Shown here piece by piece: positions 43,948 through 52,653 of a stretch of 64,000 bases of DNA. The notes under the pieces were generated by a model. That model did no database searches and was not told the origin of the DNA. It worked only from the letters and a program-made list of their open reading frames with translations. The position numbers were made by a program, and so were the translations under genes. This DNA comes from Hyphomicrobiales bacterium. GTDB taxonomy: Bacteria; Pseudomonadota; Alphaproteobacteria; Rhizobiales; Rhizobiaceae. Numbering within the stretch: the first letter of the stretch is position 1; every line of letters begins with the position of its first letter. Location of the stretch: positions 59,405 through 123,404 of the forward strand of contig UBYA01000013.1 of NCBI GenBank assembly GCA_900469615.1, given 5' to 3'.

Positions 43948-44739
43948 TCAGGCCAGCGTCGTCGCGTCGAATTTGTCGACATCCTCCAGCAGCTCGACGA
44001 GCCCCTCGACTGCATGCGCCATCAGCCTTTCGCCCTTCGCGGCCGTCGCGGCGCCCGCATTGCCGGCGACGCCCTGCCGGTTCAGATCGGACATCTTCCA
44101 GCCGAAGGCGTGGGGGCCGTAAGCGCGCAGATGCTTGAAGCGCGCGGCGAACTCCGACTGGCGCGAGGGGAATTTATCCGCCTTCGCCATATCCACCTTT
44201 TCCGGATGGAGCGCGAGCATGACCGATGTTTCGATGTCGCCGCCGTGGATGTCGATGGCCTTGTCCTCCGGCGCGATCAATCCGTCCGGCACGCCGAAGC
44301 GCGTCCAGCTCGTCGCCACCGCCAGCATGCCGAAGCGCACGCGCGCCTCCGTCGCGACGATGGTCATCAGCGGAGAATTGCCGCCATGGGCGTTCAGCAT
44401 GACGAGTTTGCGGATACCGAGCTTGCTCAGTCGCGCGGCGATATCGAGCCAGCGCCTGACGGCATCGTCGAAGGTCAGCGTCTTCGTGCCGGCGACATCC
44501 ATATGCTCGACGGAATAGCCGACGGACTCGACGGGCAGGAAGGTGATGGGTAGATTGGCCGGCAGAGCAACCTTGAGGCGCGAAACGATGCCTTCGGCAA
44601 TGAGCGCATCGGTTTCGAACGGCAGATGCGGCCCGTGTTGCTCATGGGCGGCAAGTGGCAGCACGGCAATCCATTTTGCCCGTTCTTGCGGTGTCAATGT
44701 TTCATCATTGTCATCGAAACATGGCAAAGGATACGCCAT
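43948..44739 (-). CDS. Creatininase-family amidohydrolase
   Basis: A 263 aa metal-dependent hydrolase. The N-terminal motif VLPLAAHEQHGPHLPFETDA provides Glu, His and Asp ligands, and NAHGGNSPLM near residue 115 and DIHGGDIETSVML near residue 165 complete the two-metal site typical of creatininase and creatinine-like amidases (MftE, ArfB). The substrate is not determined. It is divergent from the MarR-type gene. Confidence 0.92.
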   Translation of the reverse strand: MAYPLPCFDDNDETLTPQERAKWIAVLPLAAHEQHGPHLPFETDALIAEGIVSRLKVALPANLPITFLPVESVGYSVEHMDVAGTKTLTFDDAVRRWLDIAARLSKLGIRKLVMLNAHGGNSPLMTIVATEARVRFGMLAVATSWTRFGVPDGLIAPEDKAIDIHGGDIETSVMLALHPEKVDMAKADKFPSRQSEFAARFKHLRAYGPHAFGWKMSDLNRQGVAGNAGAATAAKGERLMAHAVEGLVELLEDVDKFDATTLA

Positions 44740-44825
44740 CTGAGAGTGTGCCTCTTGTTTATGTCAATAACCTGCGCAATGTCATAGCGTGATGGCGTAG
44801 CGACGAAAAGGTCAGCGGAATCACG

Positions 44826-45338
44826 ATGGGCAAGAAGAACAAGGTCGGGAAGAAAAGTAAGTCAGGTAAGAAGAAGGATCACCGTGACTACACGCTTGCC
44901 GATCTGTCGCCGGCACTGACGCAGGCGGCGCGGTCCATGCGCACGGTGATGACGCGCAGCCTGACGGCGAGCGGCCTTTATGCCGGGCAGGACGGCGTCA
45001 TCCTGGCCCTGGCGGCAAGCGACGGTCTTCCGGCCGGTACGCTGGCGCAGAAGCTCGGCGTGAAGGCGCCGACCATGACGCGCACCATCGGGCGCATGGA
45101 GGCGCAGGGCTTCGTCGAACGGCGGCCGGATGCCGAGGACGCGCGCCTGACCAAGGTCTATCTCACCGAGACGGGGCGAAACAGCGTCAGCGAGATCGAA
45201 AGCTCGGCGGCGAGCTGCGACGAACTCGCGACGCGCGGCTTCTCCGAAAAGGACATCCGCTCCCTCGTGCGCCTGCTCAAGGCGATCGAGAACAACCTAC
45301 AGGCGGGCGACGGCGGCGAGGACGAAGACGAATTCTGA
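44826..45338 (+). CDS. MarR-family transcriptional regulator with a lysine-rich N-terminus
   Basis: A 170 aa winged-helix regulator. The DNA-binding part is LPAGTLAQKLGVKAPTMTRTIGRMEAQGFVERRP followed by the DAEDARLTKVYLTE wing, a standard MarR pattern. The first 20 residues are almost all Lys, Gly and Ser, and the last ten are acidic (GEDEDEF); both tails are unusual for the family and probably unstructured. The target may be the divergent creatininase-type gene 86 bases away. The effector is unknown. Confidence 0.9.
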   Translation: MGKKNKVGKKSKSGKKKDHRDYTLADLSPALTQAARSMRTVMTRSLTASGLYAGQDGVILALAASDGLPAGTLAQKLGVKAPTMTRTIGRMEAQGFVERRPDAEDARLTKVYLTETGRNSVSEIESSAASCDELATRGFSEKDIRSLVRLLKAIENNLQAGDGGEDEDEF

Positions 45339-45368
45339 GATTCCTCGAGAATTCGTGTTGCGCGACGT

Positions 45369-45400
45369 GATTAAAGCTTTTAATTAAATATTTTAAATTC
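45369..45400. promoter_or_regulatory. AT-rich palindromic stretch upstream of LacI gene
   Basis: A very AT-rich stretch contains overlapping near-palindromes (ATTAAAGCTTTTAAT, TTAATTAA) about 60-90 bases before the LacI-type start. It is a plausible promoter and autoregulatory site, but no consensus is matched. Confidence 0.35.
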
Positions 45401-45457
45401 CGGAATCGTACAACGGACGGAATATGTTTACGGCTGCGTTTCACGGGGAGGGAGCGC

Positions 45458-46477
45458 GTGGCGCAAAAGATAAAGCTTTCTACGATTGCGGAAACGCTCG
45501 GCATTTCAACGGCAACGGTATCTCTGGCCTTACGCGACAGTCCGCTGGTCGCGGTGAACACGCGCGAGAAGATCAAGGATCAGGCCCGGGCGCTGGGCTA
45601 TATCTACAACCGCCGCGCGGCGAGCCTCAGGACATCGCGGTCCGGCATCATCGGCGTCGTCGTACACGACATCATGAACCCCTTTTACGGGGAAATTCTC
45701 AAGGCGATCGAAAGCGAGCTCGACCGCAGCCGCCATACCTTCATCCTTTCCAATCATTACGATTCGGTCGAGAAGCAGCGAACCTTCATCGAGACGCTGC
45801 TGCAGCTCGGCGGCGATGGCGTCATCATGTCGCCGGCGATCGGAACGCCGCCGGAGGATTTCGAGCTGGCCGAGGAAAACGGCATGCCGGCCATCCTCGT
45901 CGCGCGGCAGATCGAGGCGCTGGATCTGCCGACCTTTCGCGGCGATGACAGTTACGGCATTTCGCTTGCGACCAACCACCTGATCAGCCTCGGCCACCGC
46001 TCGATTGCGATGATCGGCGGCACGGACCAGACGTCGACCGGCCGCGACCGCTATCAGGGCTATGTCAATGCCTTGCGCAAGGCGGGCATCGAGGTTGATC
46101 CCGAACTGCGCATTCCCGGCGCGCGCTCCAAGCAGGGCGGCTTCGAGGCGGCGGTGCATTTCCTGTCGCTGCCGCAAAAGCCGACGGCGGCCGTTTGCTG
46201 GAACGATCTGGTCGCCATCGGTCTGATGAATGGCATTTCCCGCGCCGGTCTCGTGCCGGGGAGGGACATTTCGGTGACCGGTTACGACGATCTGGAAGAG
46301 GCGGCGATCGCGACACCGGCGCTGACCACCGTCTGGAACGGCCAGGCCGAGGTCGGAAGGCTTGCGGCGCGAGCGCTTTTGGATAGGTTGGCAGGAAGCC
46401 ATGAGCCGGATGGTATTCACCTTATCAAGCCGGAGATGCGCATTCGCCAGTCCACTGCGCCCTACAAGGCGCGTTAG
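45458..46477 (+). CDS. LacI-family transcriptional regulator
   Basis: A 339 aa regulator with an N-terminal helix-turn-helix (KLSTIAETLGISTATVSLALRD), hinge segment RAASLRTSRSG and a sugar-binding-type effector domain. GGGAGG precedes the GTG start. A hydroxyacid dehydrogenase gene follows after a 134-base spacer filled by a repeat, so it may be the target. The ligand is unknown. Confidence 0.92.
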   Translation: MAQKIKLSTIAETLGISTATVSLALRDSPLVAVNTREKIKDQARALGYIYNRRAASLRTSRSGIIGVVVHDIMNPFYGEILKAIESELDRSRHTFILSNHYDSVEKQRTFIETLLQLGGDGVIMSPAIGTPPEDFELAEENGMPAILVARQIEALDLPTFRGDDSYGISLATNHLISLGHRSIAMIGGTDQTSTGRDRYQGYVNALRKAGIEVDPELRIPGARSKQGGFEAAVHFLSLPQKPTAAVCWNDLVAIGLMNGISRAGLVPGRDISVTGYDDLEEAAIATPALTTVWNGQAEVGRLAARALLDRLAGSHEPDGIHLIKPEMRIRQSTAPYKAR

Positions 46478-46573
46478 GACGATTCAGCCCTTCACGGAAA
46501 CCCTGAACCGTTCTATCTCATTGTTTCCATGCAATTCCGGAGGAAAACCGTTGCGCAGTTTTCCTGGAATTGC
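46478..46573. repeat. Two-palindrome intergenic repeat (family 2, copy B)
   Basis: Starting one base after the LacI-type stop codon, an imperfect palindrome (GATTCAGCCCTTC with GAACCGTTC-type partner) is followed by a T-rich spacer and a second palindrome, GCAATTCCGG to CTGGAATTGC. It aligns along its whole length with copy A at 41609-41706. Confidence 0.8.
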
Positions 46574-46611
46574 TTCAGCTGCGCCGAATCCTGTCTCAAG
46601 AGGAAAGATCC

Positions 46612-47580
46612 ATGTCCGATAACCGCATCGCCATCCTCGTTCCGGGGAAGATACACCCGCGCGTTCTTGAAAGGCTCGGAAAACAATTCGACATCGTATC
46701 CGTCGATCGCGACGGCGGCCCCAAGGTCGATGCCGCCACGGCGGCCCGCGTGCGCGGCGTCGCCGTCTCCGGCGGCTTCGATGCTTCCTGGATCGATGCG
46801 TACCCGAATATCGAAGTCATCGCCAATTTCGGCGTCGGCTATGACGGGATCGACGTCAAGCACGCGGCATCCAGGGGAATCGTCGTCACCAACACGCCCG
46901 ATGTGCTGAATGACGAGGTTGCGGATACCGCGGTCGCGCTTCTGCTGAACACGCTGCGGCAGTTTCCGAAGGCGGAAGGCTGGCTGCGTGACGGGCGCTG
47001 GGTGAAGGACGGGGCATTTCCGCTCTCGCCCTTTTCGATGAAGGGGCGCCGTGTCGGGATCTACGGCCTCGGCCGCATCGGCCTGGAAATCGCAAAGAGG
47101 CTGGAGCCGTTCAAGGTGAAGATCGGTTATCACACGCGCTCGCCGCGCGACTCCTTGCCTTACGACTATTACCCGACCCTGAAGGAAATGGCGCAATCGG
47201 TGGATACGCTGATTTCCATCGTTCCGAAGACGCCGGAAACGCACAAGGTCATCAATTCAGAGATTCTGTCGGCGCTCGGGCCGCAGGGCGTGTTCATCAA
47301 TGTCGGCCGCGGCTGGTCCGTCGATGACGATGCGCTGATCGCCGCGCTCGGCAACGGCACGCTGGGTGCGGCCGGCCTCGACGTCTTCTATGACGAGCCC
47401 AATGTTCCCGCCGGCTATCTCTCGCTGCCCAATGTTTCGCTGCTGCCGCATGTGGCGTCCGCATCGGTGCCGACGCGCAACGCCATGGCCGATCTCGTCG
47501 TCGACAACATCGTCGAATGGTTCGCAAAGGGGCAGCCGGTGACGCCGGTGCCGGAAACGCCGGTCAAGCCGCGCGGCTGA
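46612..47580 (+). CDS. D-2-hydroxyacid dehydrogenase (glyoxylate/hydroxypyruvate reductase type)
   Basis: A 322 aa NAD(P)-dependent enzyme. The Rossmann motif GIYGLGRIGLEIAKR lies near residue 145. The catalytic triad is visible: Arg in INVGRGWSV, Glu in YDEPNVPAG and His in LLPHVAS. Substrates of this group include glyoxylate, hydroxypyruvate and 2-ketogluconate; which applies is unknown. AGGAAAG precedes the ATG. It abuts head-on with the amidotransferase gene, with no base between the stop codons. Confidence 0.93.
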   Translation: MSDNRIAILVPGKIHPRVLERLGKQFDIVSVDRDGGPKVDAATAARVRGVAVSGGFDASWIDAYPNIEVIANFGVGYDGIDVKHAASRGIVVTNTPDVLNDEVADTAVALLLNTLRQFPKAEGWLRDGRWVKDGAFPLSPFSMKGRRVGIYGLGRIGLEIAKRLEPFKVKIGYHTRSPRDSLPYDYYPTLKEMAQSVDTLISIVPKTPETHKVINSEILSALGPQGVFINVGRGWSVDDDALIAALGNGTLGAAGLDVFYDEPNVPAGYLSLPNVSLLPHVASASVPTRNAMADLVVDNIVEWFAKGQPVTPVPETPVKPRG

Positions 47581-48369
47581 TCACACGACCTTCTGCGGAC
47601 GGGGAGCGGCGGCAAGCCGCTCCTTGCTTGCCGAGTAATCGCGCACGGCATCGCCGAAGGCCACGAAAAGCTTGCGCGAGGGCGAATCCGTTTCCGCCCA
47701 ATATTCCGGATGCCACTGCACGCCGACGGCGAAGGACTTCGCGCCGATGACGGAGACGGCTTCGATGGTGCCGTCTTCGGCCAGCGCCTCGACCTGCAGC
47801 CGCGGCGCCGTGTCGGCAATCGCCTGGCGATGCAGCGAGTTCACACGAACCTCGCCCGGCCCGACGACGCGGGCGATGCAGGAGCCTTCCTTGACGAAAA
47901 CGCTCTGGCGAATGGAATACATCGTGTCGCGGTCGACATTCTGCGGCTTGCGGTGGTCCCATATGCCCGGCTGATCCTGGATTTCGCTTGCCAGCGTACC
48001 GCCGAGCGCGACATTCAGCTCCTGAATGCCGCGGCAGATGGCGAGCATGGGAATGGCGCGGTCGATCGCATGGCGAATAAGCGGAAGCGAGGTGGCATCG
48101 CGCGCCGGATCGAAGGGGCCGTCGCTGTCCTGCGCTTCCTTTCCATAGAGCGACGGATGCACATTGGTCGCCGAACCGGAAACGAGCAATCCGTCGACGC
48201 GATCCAGAATGGCATCCGCATCGTTGCCGTCCTCCAGCGCCGGAACGATCAGCGCCATCAATCCCGCCGCCTTGACCGCTGCCTGGACATATTGCAGCTG
48301 CGCCGCGTGCCAGCGCGTGCCGTCGAACTCACGGATGTCGGCGGGAATGGCGATGATCGGTCTGGACAT
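47581..48369 (-). CDS. Class I glutamine amidotransferase, gamma-glutamyl-GABA hydrolase (PuuD) type
   Basis: A 262 aa peptidase C26 protein. The nucleophile Cys112 is in MLAICRGIQELNVALGG and the His-Glu pair in VQWHPEYW near residue 222. This pattern is typical of PuuD, which releases GABA from gamma-glutamyl-GABA in putrescine breakdown, and of related hydrolases. No other puu genes are adjacent, so the assignment to the putrescine pathway is tentative. Divergent from the TRAP-type gene. Confidence 0.88.
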   Translation of the reverse strand: MSRPIIAIPADIREFDGTRWHAAQLQYVQAAVKAAGLMALIVPALEDGNDADAILDRVDGLLVSGSATNVHPSLYGKEAQDSDGPFDPARDATSLPLIRHAIDRAIPMLAICRGIQELNVALGGTLASEIQDQPGIWDHRKPQNVDRDTMYSIRQSVFVKEGSCIARVVGPGEVRVNSLHRQAIADTAPRLQVEALAEDGTIEAVSVIGAKSFAVGVQWHPEYWAETDSPSRKLFVAFGDAVRDYSASKERLAAAPRPQKVV

Positions 48370-48661
48370 TCAGGGCTCCGCAAACTGCAAGACGGTTAGG
48401 CGCCGAGACCTCTGGACGACCATGATGTCAATCCGAAGGCAGATACGCGTGCCATGAACTTACGCGAAGACAGCCCGACCGGCAACGCACAGTGGTCTGC
48501 GCGAGGCTTTGTTTCCCAAGGGCGCGCGGATGTACAGGAATCGCCATAATGCAGTGCGAGAGCAAACTTGAAAGACTGTGTGCGGCATGGTTAGCTCCAT
48601 CGCTTGCGCCGCGACGGGGACGTGCCGTTCCCCGGCAATGCCGTCCGTATGGGAGAATTCG

Positions 48662-49768
48662 ATGGATCGCCGTTCCTTCATCAGGCGGGCAGGCGCCGTT
48701 GGCGCAGGTGCGGCCGCCTCCGCGCTTGCAAGCCCGGCCCTTGCCCAGGAGTATCCGAAGATCACCTGGAAGATGACCTCTTCCTTTCCCAAGAGCCTGG
48801 ATACGATCTATGGCGGCGCGGACGATATCGCCGCGCATGTGTCCGACGCGACGAACGGCAATTTCGTCATCCAGACCTACGAGGCCGGCGAGATCGTGCC
48901 CGGCGCGCAGGCGGCCGATGCGGTGAGCGCCGGCACGGTGGATGCCGCGCATACCTGCTCCTACTATTTCTCCGACAAGGACCCGACCTATGCCATCGGC
49001 ACGGCGCTGCCGTTCGGCCTCAACGCCCGGCTGACCAATGCCTGGTTCTACCAGGGCAACGGCAACAAGCTGATGAACGAATTCTATGCGACCCAGGGCA
49101 TACTGGGCTTGCCGGCCGGAAACACCGGCGCCCAGATGGGGGGCTGGTTTCGCAAGGAAATCAATACGCTCGACGATCTCAAGGGCCTGAAGATGCGCAT
49201 TGCCGGCCTTGCCAGCAAGGTGATCGAGAAGATCGGCGTGGCGCCGCAGCAGGATATTCCCGTCAACGGCGTATATGACGCACTGAACAAGGGCACGGTC
49301 GATGCGGTCGAATGGGTCGGCCCCTACGACGACCTGAAGCTGGGGCTGCAGAAGATCGCCAAATATTACTATTATCCGGGCTGGTGGGAGGGGGGTGCCG
49401 TGGTGCACGCCTTCTTCAACCTCGAAAAATGGAATGCGCTGCCGAAGAATTACCAGGCGATCCTTGCCGACGCCTGCGCTTTCGCCAATACCAACATGCT
49501 GGCGAAATACGATGTGAAAAATCCCCAGGCGCTGAAGGATATCGTCCAGGAAGGCGTTACGCTGCGCCCGTTCAGCCAGGAGATCATGGAGGCTTGCTTC
49601 CAGGCAGCCAGCGCGCTCTACGCGGATATTTCCAAATCCAACGACTATTTCAAGCGCATTTACGAGGATCAAGTTGGCTATAAGAAGGATGCATATCTTT
49701 GGATGCAGCTTTCTGAGTATACTTTTGATACATTCATGATAATTCAACAGCGCGCGGGTAAGCTTTGA
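48662..49768 (+). CDS. TRAP-transporter periplasmic binding protein (DctP/TakP type), orphan
   Basis: A 368 aa exported solute-binding protein. The N-terminus MDRRSFIRRAGAVGAGAAAS is a twin-arginine (Tat) signal. The mature protein has the DctP-family layout with TYEAGEIVPGAQAADAVSAG, LKMRIAGLASKVIEK (ligand-binding Arg) and NGVYDALNKGTVDAVEWVGP. This subgroup often binds 2-oxo acids. GGGAGA precedes the ATG. No DctQ/DctM membrane genes lie nearby in the window, so it must use a membrane partner encoded elsewhere or be an orphan receptor. The last 60 bases are AT-rich. Confidence 0.9.
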   Translation: MDRRSFIRRAGAVGAGAAASALASPALAQEYPKITWKMTSSFPKSLDTIYGGADDIAAHVSDATNGNFVIQTYEAGEIVPGAQAADAVSAGTVDAAHTCSYYFSDKDPTYAIGTALPFGLNARLTNAWFYQGNGNKLMNEFYATQGILGLPAGNTGAQMGGWFRKEINTLDDLKGLKMRIAGLASKVIEKIGVAPQQDIPVNGVYDALNKGTVDAVEWVGPYDDLKLGLQKIAKYYYYPGWWEGGAVVHAFFNLEKWNALPKNYQAILADACAFANTNMLAKYDVKNPQALKDIVQEGVTLRPFSQEIMEACFQAASALYADISKSNDYFKRIYEDQVGYKKDAYLWMQLSEYTFDTFMIIQQRAGKL

Positions 49769-49997
49769 TTGTATTCCATAAGTCTTTAGTGATATCTTGT
49801 TTTGCCCGTTGATGACTGAATATTATATTTACGGTAGAGTGCGCTGGGACTCATTGCACTAATACGATGCGGATCGTAACCTAAATTCAATGTAAGTTAC
49901 CGACACGATTGGAAAATCTGTCCAGATGCGTGCTATTTGGGCAATCAAATTTTAAAAAGTTTCGACTAGGGTGTCCGCCGCATCAGGGGAAGTCTGA

Positions 49998-52301
49998 ATG
50001 AAGCCTCCAAGTCCGGACACCGTGCCGACAGATGTTTATCTGTCGTTCGTCAGTTCGCTTTTCGGAAACCGTAAAACACTCTTTACGGGCGTGTTCGTTC
50101 ACATCCTCACATATGTCGTCGTTTTTCTCAGCACGCGCGCAAGCATCTATCTCGTACTTTGCCTGGCTTTCGCCGCCGTATTCGGCTTGCGCATGTATTC
50201 GTTCTGGTTGTTCGACGCGGCCGACAAGCATGGTTTCACGCGCGCCGATATCGCCAAATGGGAAACGCGCTATGTGATCGGCGCGGCGGCGACGGCATCG
50301 ATTCTCGGTATCGGCAGCGGCTATGCGATCCTGATCGTGCAGGATCCGCTGGCGGAATTCATCTGCATCGCCGTTACGATGGCGTCGATGGTATCGATCG
50401 TCGGCCGCAACTACGGTTCGCAGAAGGCGATCGACCTGCAGACGCTCGCCTGCTGCCTGCCCATCATCATCGCCTGCCTGATGTCGCAGCAGCTGTACAA
50501 GGCGATCGTTTCCATCATGCTCGTGCCGTTCGGGCTGACGACGCGGGCGATGGCAAACGGCGTGCGGGAGTTTCTTTACAAGAATGTCATCGCATCGCGC
50601 GAGATATCGCTGATCGCCGACAGGTTCGACACCGCGCTCAATAACATGACGCACGGGCTGTTCATGCTCGATGCCGACAATCGCATTCTCGTCGTCAACC
50701 GCAAGGCCTGCGAGCTTTTGAATTTCGCGCATCCGGAACAGCTCAAGGACTGCGAGTTCGACGTCGTCCTGCGCTACGGTGCGCGCCATGCCTTCATCGA
50801 CGGATCGCTGCCGGGGCTCATCCAGCGGCAGATGGCGCAGCTTGTCGGCGGCACGCTGTCGCGCACCCTCATTCAGTTCAGCGAGGATCAGTTTCTGGAG
50901 TTTTCGGCCAGCCGCCGCGCCGACGGGATCGTCATCCTGATCTTCGAGGACGTGACCGTGCGTATCCGGGCGGAGCGCAAGATTCTGCATATGGTGCGCT
51001 ACGATCCTTTGACGGGATTGCCGAACCGCGAATATTTCGTCGAGCTGGTCAAGGAAAAGCTCGCCGCGCGTACGCGGGAAAGCCAGATCGGCATCCTGGT
51101 CCTCGATGTCGACGATTTCAAGCACGTCAACGATACCAAAGGCCATATAATGGGCGACCGGCTGCTGGTCGCCATCGGCGAGCGTCTGAAGGAGTTCGCC
51201 GGCGCCTCGGCCATCGTCGCCCGGCTCGTCGGCGATCAATTCATGCTGTTCTTTGCGAACGATAACAATGCGCCCGACATCGATGCCCGCATCCGCGAAC
51301 TGCACGCGGCGATGACCGGCACTTATAATGTGGACGACAACAGCTTCCGGATTTCCGTCAGCGGCGGATATGTGACGATGTCGAGCCGGGAGTTCCGGCC
51401 GGAAGAATGGCAGATCAAGGTCGACCTGGCGCTATTCGACGCCAAGTCGCGGATGAAGGGTGGCTGCACGGCCTTCGAGCAGGAGATGGACGCGCGCTAT
51501 GTGGAGCGCCAGAAGCTGAAGGACGATTTGCGCGAAGCGGTGGAAGCCGGCCGGCTTCACGCCGTCTATCAGCCGATGTTCACGCCCGACGGCTCTCGCA
51601 TCGACTGTTGCGAGGCCCTGGCGCGCTGGATTCACCCGGAGAAGGGCTCGATTCCTCCGAATATCTTCGTGCAGATCGCCGAGGAGATGGGCATCGTCGC
51701 CGGCATCACCCGTTTCATGATCAATCAGGCCTGCCGGGACTGCGTTTCGTGGCCGGCGCCGCTTGCGGTCTCGGTCAACCTTTCGGCGCAGGACCTGCGC
51801 AGCGACGATATCGTCGGCATCGTCATGGAGGCGCTGGATGCATCGGGGCTGGAACCCTCGCGGCTGCATCTCGAAGTCACCGAAAGCTGCCTGATGGATG
51901 AGGTGACGATCGTCCGCTCCATACTTGCCGATCTGCGCGCCAAAGGCATCACGATTGCGATCGACGATTTCGGAACGGGATTTTCCAGCCTCAGCTATCT
52001 CGATTCGCTGCCGGTCGACGTCGTCAAGATCGACCGGTCTTTCGTGCGCGACATCACGACCGACAGCCGCCGCTTCAAGCTGCTATGCGGCATCGTCGAC
52101 CTTTCCCGTGCCCTCAGCCTCCATATCGTGATCGAGGGCGTCGAAACGCTGGAGCAGCTGGCGCTTATCGTCGAGAAGAATCTGGCCGACATCATCCAGG
52201 GCTATGTATTTTCCGCACCCGTATCGCACGAACAGGTGGTTGAAATGGTCGACAGCCTCAGCCGCCGGCTGCCCGGGACGCGGCACGACCACGTCGCCTG
52301 A
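49998..52301 (+). CDS. Membrane-bound PAS-GGDEF-EAL protein with degenerate GGDEF
   Basis: A 767 aa signalling protein. About six N-terminal membrane spans (to residue 190) lead to a PAS-like domain (about 205-320, FDTALNNMTHGLFMLDADNR), a GGDEF domain from residue 335 and an EAL domain from about 507. The GGDEF site reads RLVGDQF, losing a Gly and the Glu, so cyclase activity is unlikely. The EAL domain keeps CCEALARW, NLSAQDL, LEVTES, IDDFGTGFSS, KIDRSF and EGVETLEQ and should hydrolyse cyclic di-GMP. AGGGGAAG precedes the ATG. Confidence 0.94.
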   Translation: MKPPSPDTVPTDVYLSFVSSLFGNRKTLFTGVFVHILTYVVVFLSTRASIYLVLCLAFAAVFGLRMYSFWLFDAADKHGFTRADIAKWETRYVIGAAATASILGIGSGYAILIVQDPLAEFICIAVTMASMVSIVGRNYGSQKAIDLQTLACCLPIIIACLMSQQLYKAIVSIMLVPFGLTTRAMANGVREFLYKNVIASREISLIADRFDTALNNMTHGLFMLDADNRILVVNRKACELLNFAHPEQLKDCEFDVVLRYGARHAFIDGSLPGLIQRQMAQLVGGTLSRTLIQFSEDQFLEFSASRRADGIVILIFEDVTVRIRAERKILHMVRYDPLTGLPNREYFVELVKEKLAARTRESQIGILVLDVDDFKHVNDTKGHIMGDRLLVAIGERLKEFAGASAIVARLVGDQFMLFFANDNNAPDIDARIRELHAAMTGTYNVDDNSFRISVSGGYVTMSSREFRPEEWQIKVDLALFDAKSRMKGGCTAFEQEMDARYVERQKLKDDLREAVEAGRLHAVYQPMFTPDGSRIDCCEALARWIHPEKGSIPPNIFVQIAEEMGIVAGITRFMINQACRDCVSWPAPLAVSVNLSAQDLRSDDIVGIVMEALDASGLEPSRLHLEVTESCLMDEVTIVRSILADLRAKGITIAIDDFGTGFSSLSYLDSLPVDVVKIDRSFVRDITTDSRRFKLLCGIVDLSRALSLHIVIEGVETLEQLALIVEKNLADIIQGYVFSAPVSHEQVVEMVDSLSRRLPGTRHDHVA

Positions 52302-52653
52302 CCCGGCGGCAGAGTATCGTCGCCGCGGCGCGACAATAATCTGACGGGTGGCGATCGTAATGCGCTACCACAATTATCCATTCCGATCGTCCATCGCATT
52401 CCAGGCTGATTATCCCGGCTGTAGATCGGAGATTCGCGCTCGTTTTATTCGGGCCGGCGGGCGGGCGGATGCAGCATTGTCACCGCATATAGCAACGATA
52501 AGCTTGGCCGCGTTTGCAGCGTCAATTCTATACAGATATTGGTTAAGGAAATTAACCTTAATGAACGAATAGTTAATAAAAATTAAATCAAATATTGATC
52601 AAATTGTCCGTTACTCCCAATAATGTTTCGTTAACCATTACGGAACATGAACC
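52302..52653. other. 352-bp AT-rich intergenic region
   Basis: No coding frame is convincing here. The last 120 bases are strongly AT-rich and contain an inverted repeat GGTTAA (52541-52546) and TTAACC (52552-52557), and several further TTAA words. TTAA-spaced pairs recall CtrA boxes of alphaproteobacteria but the exact TTAA-N7-TTAA spacing is not seen. It probably holds the promoter of the FeeM-like gene. Confidence 0.45.

Noticed and set aside
52541..52600. CtrA binding sites in the AT-rich region before the FeeM-like gene
   Set aside because: TTAA words are present but with 5- or 6-base spacers, not the expected 7, so the match is too weak to report as a site.
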